Source: Rhabdornis inornatus
Lineage: Eukaryota > Chordata > Aves > Passeriformes > Rhabdornithidae
Length of the DNA: 64,000 nucleotides
Direction: 5' to 3'
NCBI GenBank assembly: GCA_013397075.1
Contig: VWZS01002007.1
Span: 124,001-188,000 of the forward strand
Position numbers and translations under genes: made by a program. Under the pieces are notes generated by a model. That model was not told where the DNA came from. It did no database searches and worked only from the letters and a program-made list of their open reading frames with translations. Positions 49,401 through 60,427 of the stretch are shown in pieces (positions within the stretch are counted from its first letter, which is position 1; each line of letters begins with the position of its first letter).

Positions 49401-52400
49401 GAGAATATTATAGACCAGGTGATTGTCTCTGTGAAGTCTGGGAATGTTTTCAATCGTGCAAAAGCAGACACACAGACACACCTCAGGTCTACCATATGTG
49501 TAAAACAAATACCTGGTTGATTCTGAAATGTCCAGAGCTCTTAAAAATTCTGGCAATGTGCATTTCACTTCTGCTTTACTAAAGTAAGCCTACAAAGTGC
49601 AAAAGTGACATCTCACTACTTCAAATAATTCTTTCCTATTCCAATAACTCAGTAAATTCAAAATATTTCATTGATCTCCAACAGGCTGCCTAGAGACAAT
49701 CATGAAGACTCCTACAAAACTTTGCATATTGTCACAATCTAACATACCCAGAGGTGAAAACTGCCATCTCTCAGCTCTTTAACATTGAAAAGTGAATCAG
49801 TCTCCAAAAAATCCAAATAATCAGTCTCTTTCACTTATGAAAAGTCAGATAACTCACCTACAGCAATAACAGGACTAGTTCACCACATAAGTATATAAAC
49901 AACTCCTCATTCTTTTTGATGTCTCACATCTGAGTTACTCTTTCAAACCTCCAAAACAAATCAGCCCTACCTAATGACATTCATAAGAGAAAGTCAAAAG
50001 TTGCTCTGCAGGTGAGCTTTAATTTTTCCTTCCATAGGTGCACCAGGGTCTTCTTGTTCTTAGAATGATCACACCAGTGTCACCAAAGTGGCATCGTCAC
50101 TTTCTCCTATGTGTTACTGAGTCTCTAAAGGTAGTGCATAAAAACTTGCTTCAATCACAGCTATCTTGCAAGAAATTCAACTTCTATCAGCATTAACCTT
50201 AAGGTTTAGCCTTTGTTTAGTGGAAGATACTGCCCCAGTCTACCTCCAGAAAATGTTGGGACTTTGTTCTTTCTGAAATCTTCTGGGACCTACCATAAAT
50301 TGCAGTTTCAGGGAACTGTTTGAAGGACTATGGACCAGGTTCCTAGAGAATAATGCAATATATTGACAAAGTGACCTGGGCAGGGACATAAATTATAGGG
50401 ACAACTGAATAAAGATGACTCTTGTTCCTTGTCTAATAGTGTGAGTTCATACCTCTAGCTGAAGCCACGATAGTTAATTGGTTTCTTTTTTTAACACAAG
50501 TAAGTTCACTTAAGGAGAGAATATACAAATATTTTCTATCAAGCAAGGAAATTTACCCCAGAAAAAAATATACTTCCTTTCTTGAAACCGTGAGAGATTC
50601 CAGTCCCATGCCCTTGCAAGCTAAGAAATACACAAATCCTTAGAACAAATAAAACAAGAGACATCAAGTTAGATAATTCTTTAATAAAACAGTTAAATCT
50701 GAGATTCTTAGGGAGAGTTTTGTAGTAACTTGGTCAGTTAACTATGTGTTTGGACTCAAGACCTTTTGTTTCACATTTTCTCTGCTTTCCACATTGTGAC
50801 AGCAAAATAATTTTTATTCAAGATCACTGAAATTAAAGACAATTTCTACTGCTGCATATGAAAAAGAAGGAAATATATCCTGAGCTTCAGTTTCTGAATG
50901 ATGGGGCAACAATTCAAAATCTTCCCATTCCAGTCCTGCATGCCCCCAAATTGTTTCACTGGCATTTTGGCTGACATAGGTGAATGAAATAATCTGAGGA
51001 ATCCAAGCTTGAAGTCTTCTAACACCAACCAAACATTACTGCCAGTAAAATGTCTGGATCTTAAAAAACTGAGGTTCATCCAGAAGAAGTTTAGGGATTG
51101 AGTTAAAATACCTATTTAATTTTTTCACAGAAAGTTTTAAAACAAAATCCAACAAAAGATTTCAAGTTGAATTTCATTTGGGTTTTTGCTCATTTCATCC
51201 TGCTATGGAATTCAAGAAATTTAGTAGAGTTATGGGGATGTTTCTTCCTTCCCTTTTTTCGTGTCTATTGTTTAACTTACTCAACAAACTGCCTTCCAGT
51301 TGGGAAACCCAGGGAGCAATAAAGCATCATGACTGTGGTGCCTTTGATAGTCATGCAGTTATAGAACAGGAAATAAGCTCTTTGTATGTGATGATAACTG
51401 TACATTATAAAATCTTATGGAACACTTTCTTAAAAGGAGGAAAGAAATAAGAATACCAAACCAAATATTTGTTCCTTATTTTTATATGAAAATTAATTTA
51501 ATGTCAAGCCTCGTGATGGAATTGCAGCAGGATTTAAAGATACAGTTTTAATTAGCTTTCTGTTTTTCCACCTGCTGTATTCACTGCTCTGTCAGAGCTG
51601 GCCTGCATGAATTTTTCTTGCAAGAACTTGAACATAATGGCTGAAGGCCTCTGAGGATCAGGACAGCTTTTACATTTCAAAAGTGAAGAGGTAGCAGCTA
51701 GGACAGTGTAATTTACCAGACCACCAGGGCCCACAGATTTCCAGTGTGGTGGGGTAAATCCTAGATTAATTTCCTAGCAATTGCTTTGCCTCATATTTGT
51801 GTCATTTTTTATTTCTGTCATCCGTATGTCCTTTTCCTTTTTGTTCCTCCCTTTTCTTTACCTAACCTCTTTGGTCTCAGATGGGCATTCCTCACATTTT
51901 ATCAGTGTAATGCCTTCAATACAAGTAACTTTACTGGTACTAGCATTAGTTCACTGCATTTAAAACTTCTACAGAAAAATAACTACAAAATTAATAGTAT
52001 CTCCCTTTGTGCCTACTGTGAAGTGCAAAGTATTTCTCCTGAGCAACATAGCCCAAGGTCTTGGTACTACTGCTTTTTCATATTGATCACAATTCCTTGC
52101 TGCAGGAATTCTACCTAAAAAATTATTAATCCCTTGCTTTTGTCTTCTTATTTCTCTCCAAAAAAGGAAATAACCTATTGCAAGAGACCAAAGATTCCTC
52201 ACTGCCTAGGAGTCATGACAAATTCAGCCCTGGGGAGAAGCAGTGGCTCTATGTCAGCCAAAGTATACACTGAAATGCTGTTCTGGCACCTATAGTTTCC
52301 AAAGAAGTGTCATATGACAAAGATGTCACTTGGTACTTGATAGTTTAATCAAACCCTCAGGGATAGAAGATGTTAATTATCTCGTAGTACAAAAACATTA

Positions 52401-53047
52401 TTCCCTTCCTAAAGTGACATCATTTCAGTATGACAAATGCATCACCCTTTCACTTTTCTGACTGGAAAGCTAACACCAAATAGTTCATAAGCAGTGTCAT
52501 TTCATCTTTAACAGCTTGTTTCTTGGGTGAAAAATATTGCACAAATGAAGAATATTGGCATGAGCACAGAGGTGAAAGTCAGGCCTCTGAAACAGATTGA
52601 GGCCTCTCCCATCCTGCCGTCCTTTCCTTAGCCGTTGTTAAGCAGCAGGTTATTCTCAGGTCCTACTCACCTAACCATGGCACTGGGACCCTTTTATCTG
52701 TCTACAGATCTTTAGCTCTCTGTGAGATCATTTCCCATATACTGAGTGCTTGACGTTCTCCTTGGTTTTCCATATAAATGTGCTCTGCTGAGGGGCAAAC
52801 TCAGTCTGGGTTTGCAGGGAGACCTCAATTCAAACACAAACATTTTGATATATCCAGAGGGGCAGGGAGGTGCTGAGGGTTTGCACTCATCTTTAACAAA
52901 TGGCTCTGTTTGCTACCTGGTGAGATGATGATTTTGTCTGGCTGCACCCAAGAGACATCAGCGTTCCTGAAGCATCTCTAGCTGTCCAGAAACACAGCCA
53001 GACTCCAGCAGCCACCCTCTTCTGGCAGAAGCATTACAATCTGGTAT
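46324..53047. other. Noncoding stretch, no recognised gene
   Basis: Contains the 19-bp tandem repeat at 46921-46971, a short (GT)n-G run near 47880-47896 and an A-rich homopolymer at about 49089-49101. Frames such as 49260-49568 (-) and 51178-51450 (+) are unassigned. No CR1 sequence is seen. Confidence 0.6.
46921..46971 (+). repeat. 19-bp tandem repeat, about 2.7 copies
   Basis: The unit TGGTTTGAAAACTGCAAGG (46921-46939) is followed by a copy with one change, C to G (46940-46958). A partial third copy, TGGTTTGAAAACT, ends at 46971. The copies are nearly identical, so the expansion is recent. A partial match (GTGGAAACTG) precedes the array. Confidence 0.95.
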
Positions 53048-53059
53048 TTGATTAAATTC

Positions 53060-53560
53060 CAGGTTTATGACCCAGAGAAGGCCCTGGGGAAGGCCTCAGC
53101 ACGGGGCAGGCAGGTGTGTCTGTCCCCAGCCCACAGCCAGGCAGCAGCTGCCAGCAGGGCCCCTGCGCTACTGGAGCTGCTGCTGGAGAGCCAAAGCAGC
53201 CCCGAGGGCACTGCCACCCCCAGGGCTTCCATTTCACCCTGTCCAGGACCCCATTTCATTATCCCCTGGGGTCATTGGTCCCTAGCAGCACTGCAGCAGG
53301 ACCAAGGTCCAGCTCCCCACATCCCTGCCCTGCCACAGGCACCATGTTCTGGTCCAGCCTCAGCTTGTCCCTGGTGCCCAGGGCTGGTGCCCCTAGGCTG
53401 GGGGGTGCCCTCTTGGCAGGGTTGGTGGGACAGGACCTGGCTGCCAGGCTCACCAGCAGTCAGCAACACTACAATCAGCACTATCCAAAAAGGGGGGCTC
53501 TTGCCAGCAGCCTGTCAGGCAACAAAAGCATCCTGGCACCATTTTAGCTGAGGAAAACAG
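53060..53560. other. GC-rich, CpG-poor block with overlapping open frames
   Basis: About 500 bp markedly richer in G and C than its surroundings, with many CAG, CTG, CCC and GGG words but only a handful of CpG. It is therefore not a CpG island in the promoter sense. Low stop-codon density gives overlapping frames in several phases and both strands, the longest 167 codons (53048-53551, +) and 143 codons (53116-53547, +). The predicted proteins are low-complexity, rich in Ala, Pro and Ser, and resemble no family. A degraded GC-rich transposable element, such as an LTR remnant, is one explanation, but I could not match one. Confidence 0.6.
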
Positions 53561-56500
53561 AAAGAGCTCTTGGAGCTGCTGTAAAGCACCGACAGCTCCC
53601 AGTATGGCTTTCATTTATTTCTGAGACTGTCCTTACGTGCAGCCATTACTATGCAAGAGGTACATTTCATTGCAAACAGCTCTGTTTTTGCTTTTAGCTG
53701 GAAACTTCTTGGATATTTCAGAGGGTCTGGTTAACTAGGGTTTGCTGAAAATGGCTATTCCAGTGGTCATGGTACATGGTGCCTGGGCGAGCACCCCTGC
53801 ATGAAATCAGCAGTTGTCATCCCAGTGAAAACTCTGCAGCAAAGAATCAGTTTGGGAACAATCCTTCTTGGGATGAGCGTCCCCTTTAAACATAGTGAGA
53901 GAACATCTGACTCCAAGAGCAGCACAAAGCTGTCACACATGGTCCTCTGGAAATCCATGTCCTTAACAAGCACACAGGCATTTAAATGAGGTGCAAGATT
54001 GGGCTTAGACAGTATTTGCACAGAGCAAGCAAGAGACGCAGCACCCACTCCCAAGGTGCACTACAGCTTCTGGCAGCACTGTGAGGCCCTGCATGGTTCC
54101 TCAGTGCGGTGCTTGGGAAGAAGAAACAAGGCACGAGACAAAGAGAAGGAGACAAAACAGACTCCCAGCTATAAAGCTTAACAAGGAGTTTAAAAAAAAA
54201 GGAGGGTGAAAAGGTGAATTTTTGTCTCAATGTACAAACACAGAGGTTTCCTCCTTTCTTGTGGAAGTGAGAGCCATGCACATGGAGTTTCGTATGCCCC
54301 AGATTCACCCACTCATACAAGCATGTTTTGTACCACAGACCTGTGCTGCTCTCCAGCCACTGGCTTTTCTCCACATGGCTGGCAAATATCATAATGGCAT
54401 GGGTACTTTGACAGTGGTTTAGCCCCCTACCCACACTTTTCTGAGTGATAGCAGAGAGAAGAAAGGAGAGACGAAACGGCAAATACCATGAATCAGTCTT
54501 CTCCAGCAATTCTGCTTTGCATGCAAGTTCAGAGAAGTTAGAAAAGGATTTCCTCTCCTACACAGTGCCATTTTCTCCTCATTCATATCTGTAGGTTTGT
54601 CCCAAGTTGCAAGTCTGTGATCTCACAACCTGTGGTTTTACCTTCACTTGCATCTTATTGTTCAGCACTGCCTTATTCACTCGACCTGCCTACATGACAT
54701 TTAGCTCCACTGGTCTTCTAACTCAAGCCGTGCCGTCTTGGCATAAATAGGCTACTCAACTGCACACCAGCTCTCCTCTGTCTAGGAAGCCACTACACTG
54801 ACTCACAGGGTTTATTATAAGGTCCATTACCGATGTTTCAGCACTCAGGGCCAACTGGAAGCTATGTGGCCATTTCAGAGAGGTGCTAAGCCATAGCTGC
54901 AAGTTTATGAGTTGGGCTTTGCAACCTCCTAATGACAGGCACAGCTGAAAGCACATACAGAGGAAGCTCCTATCTGCTGGTGAGTGACTACACAGCTATA
55001 GATACAGTATAAGGAAGTGAATAACGATAAGAAAAGCAACATACAGAAATTTGCTGGAATGAAGATACCTCGTATGTTTCATTTTGATGACCTTCAAAGA
55101 TGGGAAATTCAACTTTATGAAATCCAGCAAGGAGGAAATCAACACATATCATTGTAATACGGTTATTAATCATGGAAGACTGAATGTCCTGTTTAAAATG
55201 AACAGGTAAATAAAGTAAAGGTAATAAAGACTATCAGCGGAAAGTAAAACACCGCAAAAAAGCTGCGTTATCAAAATAACTGATTTTTCAATGACAGTTT
55301 TATCTGCATTAGTGGGGGAGAAAAGTGGTTTTTGACAAGCAGCACCTGTAGATCAATGCAGACTGCAGTTTATCCTCTCTTTTATTAGTTTAAATCAGAC
55401 TATGCGTACCAAGCCTTGGATATGGAGAAAAAAAATCCTGTTTCAGAGGATACCCGGAAAAGTATCCTCTGAGCCTTTGGAGCCTTCCTGGATTCTGCCA
55501 TGCCAGATCTCAAAGCTTCATGGGTGGTTCATCTTACTCCACCCTTCTTTCTCCTCATGTTTCCCAGCATTTGGTGCTGTCCTTAGTCACTAAGATATGT
55601 TTAATGTTCAGGTAACTTAAATTTCCCCTTCATGACCTGACCATAGCCACCTCCTCCAAGCCACCCTCAGCTAAGATGTAATACTTCTCAACAGATGAAA
55701 AGCATGTATGTCTTGTCTGGACTAAGATTTACTTACACCCCCCAGAGATGTTTCAGGGTGAGGTATTTTACTTTACCCTGAAGTTAAACAGGAGTAGGCA
55801 TTTAGATACAGACTTACTTCATTTTGTCTTAGGGAAGAGAGAGATGGGATAACATAGGATTAACACGTGCATTATCTTACTTGGGCTTGGCACAGCCATA
55901 AGTTTTTACTATTCTTAAACTGTTCAGGTCCCTCATCACATGGAAGAGGAAGTGCAGTCTGCTTTTTGTGATTCCTTCCATGTCTTGACTGCCTTGTAGT
56001 TTCAAGGCTGATGCTTTAAATCTTTATATTCTTTTCTTCTAATTTTCCTCCCCAGAGTCTCTTTCCTCTTTCAGGCTTACCTGTAAAGCACATCAGGAAG
56101 TGGTGGTAAGACCACAAGTCTCAATACTTGAATTACTACCCAAGCATCAGCAAGTATCTGCCTACACACAACTACACATCTGCAGGAAGGAAGGGGTGAA
56201 ACCACCTTAGATTGAAATCACAACCTTCCTGGCTGTAGCTCACAGTGTTTTGTAAGTAAAAATGCAAAAGATGCATATAACTTGCCAAAAAAAGTTTCTG
56301 TCTTACCATTTAATGGTACATGGCAACTAAGGGAGCCCAAACACTGTAAGAATCAGTTTCATATAGGATGTCTCTTATGTGGTGAGGGACCTATAATACA
56401 GTGCACTGTCTTTATATTTTCCTATGCACTTGAAGGATATGCATCTGGAATGGTTATACATTTTCAGTGTATAAAAACTAATTGCATATTTACTAGTCAA

Positions 56501-59500
56501 CAGAAGTGAAACTAATTCAGTGTCCTGCATCAAAACCATTCTTTGAAAATCAAATTACATGTTTAACACTAGCCCATAGAATATAAGCTCTGATAGGTCC
56601 TGCTCCAGCCTCCTCTCTCAGGTTCCAGTGAAATCCAGAGTCTCATTCAGCCTTGGGTTAGACTTGAAGAACTGCACACAGCAAAATGATGTGTGTGGGG
56701 AAAGAGCAGAGGAGCTGCAGCCAGCACAGTGGACTGTGTTGCCTGACAGCTTTCCAGGCACAATGCTGAAATGCCCTGAAGGTGTTATAAAGGGATACCA
56801 TGTTAAGTAAGGCCACTAAATGGGTTTGATCTACTCTGACAGTCTCAGTTCTCCACAGCTAGAGGGAGGGAAACAAAGTGTCATATGGATCAGATCTCTA
56901 GGCACCATCCAGTTTGCGCAAATTACTATTTCTTCTGGTTTTTGGGTTTTTTTATCACAGGCATGGAAATTTATATTATTTCTTTCTTCTTTATCGTAGT
57001 TGAAGATTTATATTCCTCTTTAATGTGGTCATTTATCATAGATATATTTTGGGCTCCCATTCTCTAAAAGGCAAAAAAAGCCCCAACAAATCCCATATAA
57101 TAAGCATTGTTCAGTCCTTCCCAGGGTCAAGCAGTCTCACAGAGCAAGCTATTGCATGGGGAGGACTCTGTGATGTGCAGACCCCATCTGCCCCCGAAGT
57201 GTGTGTGCAGCACCGGGCCAGCAGCATGCTGAGCTGCAGCTCTGTTCCACGGGGACATTTTCCACATTTATTGCTCTTGATTAGAAAAACATCCCAAATT
57301 TTAGAATTGACATTTAAGATTGAATAAAGTTCCAGTTTGGTTTTATCAGGACAAACTTTAAAATAGATTGTCTGTTAGCCTTTGTTACTATATTTCTTTT
57401 ATGAGTGTGAGTGGGAGGAGCATTAAGGAAGGCTATAAATCAAATGCATACTTCTGGTGAGTGCAGGAAATCCTTTATGTTTCATGAAAATAGAAATAAA
57501 TATAGATCTATTCATATTGTCTACATTTTAAACATCATCTCAGGTAGTATTTCTAGAAGCAAAATTATCAGAAGAAAACAAAGGAAAAAAATTCCCTCCG
57601 AAATACAGTGGTGCCTAAAGCACTAATTAAAAGGCACTGCCTCCCGCACATATAAGACAGAAGATACAAAACCCCCCAGCATTTTTGTTTTCTTTTGTTT
57701 TTTGGGAGGGCTGGGGGATGAAAGAAACACCATGGTGCTGAGATTTAAGAAAATTCTCTTAACACTGATAGCATGCCAGCATGTCCACTGGAAAATAATC
57801 TGCCCTTAGCGACTAATTCCCAACAGAAAACTTGGCTACTTGCCAAAGTGTACATATCCTTTCATGTATGCAGGAAATAATTTTCAGCAAACCCAGAGCT
57901 GGCCTAGCAGGATGGGAGATTCTGAGTAAGGCCCCATTGATACATTCTATCAGAATGGGATAAAACACACTCACAGCAGCATGCTATGGATGACACCAGT
58001 GAGAATTTAAATATGCAGCATAATGGTAAAGCAATTAATAAGAGCAGTTGCTAACAGTTGCACAACAGAGGAGTGTTTTAAAATTCCTGTGCTCTTTAAC
58101 AATAATGCGGAGAGACGCTGGAAAGGGGGGGAAAGCCTGGCATGGAAGGGACATTCCTTCAGTTCCTCTCAAAAGTTTGAAAAACCTCTGGATAGGAAAA
58201 TACTGTTGAGCAGCCAATTCTTTCCACATTTGGCTAAACCCAATGCCCAAAATACACAGAACACTACTTCACTTTGAAAGGATTGCAATACTCCTATCTG
58301 AGTCATCTGAAAGCAAATAAAATGAGACCTAAACAAATAAACCTAATTGTGCATGGAAACAAATCCAGCTCTCCAGCTTGGCCATGGCTTTATTTTTGTT
58401 AGTTTAAAGCCTACATATGCAGTTTTAGTGGCATCAGGAGTTATACAAATATTGACAACAAATTGCCAAATGTTGTTTTTCTCCCTTCAGTGCACAGTGT
58501 AAAGAAGCTGGGGTAATGCTTCTAGGAACCTTCCCCAGTGCACTGAACCAAATCACAGCTTGATGGGATCCACTCCAGCCTCTTCTCTGAAGAGTAGACA
58601 CTAATGAGATTGAGGTTGTTGATTGTTATCGTCAGAGACTTTTATTTTTCACCCATGAACTCTGCTGAACACAAATCCAGGCTTTCGAAACGTAGCTCAA
58701 ATGTTTGCACCATAGCCAGGGCATTGTCACATGCTCTGTCCTCCACCCCGTGATTTGTTGCTAGTTTGTGTCATCCTTAACCTGCTTCTGGTGGTTTGGC
58801 CAGGAGAGAAACAAATAATGATGACAACTGAGAAAACCAAGCTGCTCTCTGACATCGTTCTTTTAAAATGCTATTGCTACTTGCTGGCTGTGGAGAAGTG
58901 GCAGTTGCCTTGAGACAGAAATCACTCGTGAAATCCTGCTGTCATCTGTCAAAGGTATATTTCCATCAAGTTGGTCTGAATCCTTAGCAGCTTGCTAGGA
59001 AAAATGAGAATATGTCAAATCTTGATCTGTCACAAGCCAAAGTTAGAAAATAGATATTTACATTTGACTTTTAAATGAAGCCCAGACTTTCCTCTCACAG
59101 AGAACCAATAAGTTAACACATTTTCTTCCTCTTTCCTTCATGTTCACAAGACACCTACAACTTTTATTATTCTATTGGCTGGATAACAAGGTTTTCATTT
59201 TTCAAAACCATAAATTTTTAGTACCAGCAAAAAAGAAAAAGAGGAATTTTAGAACTGGATAAAGACTGAGACTTTTCACACAAAGAAGCCACAGAAATCA
59301 GACTCGTGCATCCTCCTCAAAAGCCGAACAGTTAAGACACTTATCTACAGTACTGGAAAGATTAATTGATACTTCTGTTTCTTCTTATTCATCCAGAGAA
59401 CTTACAACTTGGTTTTGTACATCTCAGTGATCACCTAATGATCAGGTTATTGAACACCCTACAATGTACATCTCTTTCTCTCCTTTTTATCAGAAATTGC

Positions 59501-59842
59501 ATTCTACACATAAGAAACTCGTCAAAGAGTTGCATCACAAGTACCAAATTTCCATGAAAAGTTTTAAGATCCAAGAAAAGGATCTTAATCTTTTAATTTC
59601 CAAGAAAGTTTTAGTATTAAGATCCCCAGCAAAAAAAGTTCTTGACTAATTGTAAACCTCGTAGCTCTGATTGTTATACTATCCACTCTTCAGTTATTAT
59701 AGTGTTACCTGCTCACTGTATGCAGGAAGACCTCAGTGTATTCAGGAAGCCACATGCAGAAGCATCTGCAAAGGCTTTCTGTACTGCATTGCTTATCACA
59801 GTGCAAGCGTCCACAAGCACTTGCACTGTAAAGGGTGGATCA
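53561..59842. other. Noncoding stretch with long but unassigned - strand frames
   Basis: The - strand frames 53982-54509 (175 codons) and 53767-54054 (95 codons) overlap and together keep about 740 bp open in one or the other phase. Neither encodes a recognisable protein, and no promoter or splice pair stood out. The remainder is ordinary AT-leaning sequence. It includes a patch resembling the L2 3' end at 56580 that I rejected, and the repeat cluster at 59564-59625. Confidence 0.5.
59564..59625. repeat. Inverted and direct repeat cluster (TTAAGATCC)
   Basis: TTAAGATCC (59564-59572) and its exact reverse complement GGATCTTAA (59580-59588) flank a 7-base loop. A third, direct copy of TTAAGATCC lies at 59617-59625. 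The words CCAAGAAA and AAGTTTTA recur alongside. The pattern suggests a local duplication, part of which is inverted. Confidence 0.7.
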
Positions 59843-60427
59843 CTAAATCAGTGAAAGGGATGGTGGAAAGGCATGAGAACTTGAGGGGCTGTGAGAAAGT
59901 GAAGGAAAAAAGATCCTCCCTATTTCACTAACTCTGGACCTTCGTAAAAAACCAACACAATGCTTGGGACTGTTCATGCTATGAGCAAACACTGAAATAT
60001 GACAAGGCATCAAGGCATGTTGTGTTACACGATATTCAGGCAGCTGCTGTGATGGCAGTCTCAATCCACCAACTGGTGCAACGAAACAAATCTGAAATGT
60101 AAAAGCTAGATTTCTACCAAAACATTTCATTAATATTACATGCATGTAAGTCAGGGAACTCAGACTACTAATCCCCACAGCTACCCTAAGTCTGCCCTGA
60201 AGGACAAAGCAACAACACAGCTGCACAGATGGGGGCTCAAAAGATATTCTAGGTTTCAGTTTCCTGACTGAAGTATGCAAAATTTCTCTATCAATGTTTT
60301 GTTGGCGTATTTTCTTTGAAATTTGTTGAAGGAGGAAAATACATTGTTTTTCAGAGGAATGTAAGTATGAATTGACTGTATACCAACATACGAAGATAGC
60401 CAGATATAGCCAAATTGGTGTGAACAC
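59843..60427 (-). other. Longest open frame in the window, unassigned
   Basis: A 194-codon - strand frame. Near its middle is a good acceptor-like tract (GTTGCTTTGTCCTTCAG, at about 60200-60216), followed by an open segment containing VGISSLSSLTYMHVILMKCF and FVAPVGGLRLPSQQLPEY. The start region is hydrophobic (IWLYLAIFVCWYTV) and the end is Ser- and Pro-rich and low in complexity. I recognise no domain. The changing character along its length favours a chance frame over one protein, but part of it could be an exon or a repeat remnant. Confidence 0.2.

Noticed and set aside
53048..53551. 167-codon + strand frame as a protein-coding gene
   Set aside because: Several overlapping frames of similar length exist in both strands of the same GC-rich block, and the product is low-complexity. 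This is a composition effect.
54400..54440. CAGTGGTTTAGCCCCCTACC as an avian LTR fragment
   Set aside because: A short resemblance to a common avian ERV-associated word, but adjoining LTR blocks are absent.
56575..56610. AGAATATAAGCTCTGATAGG as an L2 LINE 3' end
   Set aside because: It resembles the L2 tail over about 20 bp only, with no supporting sequence on either side.
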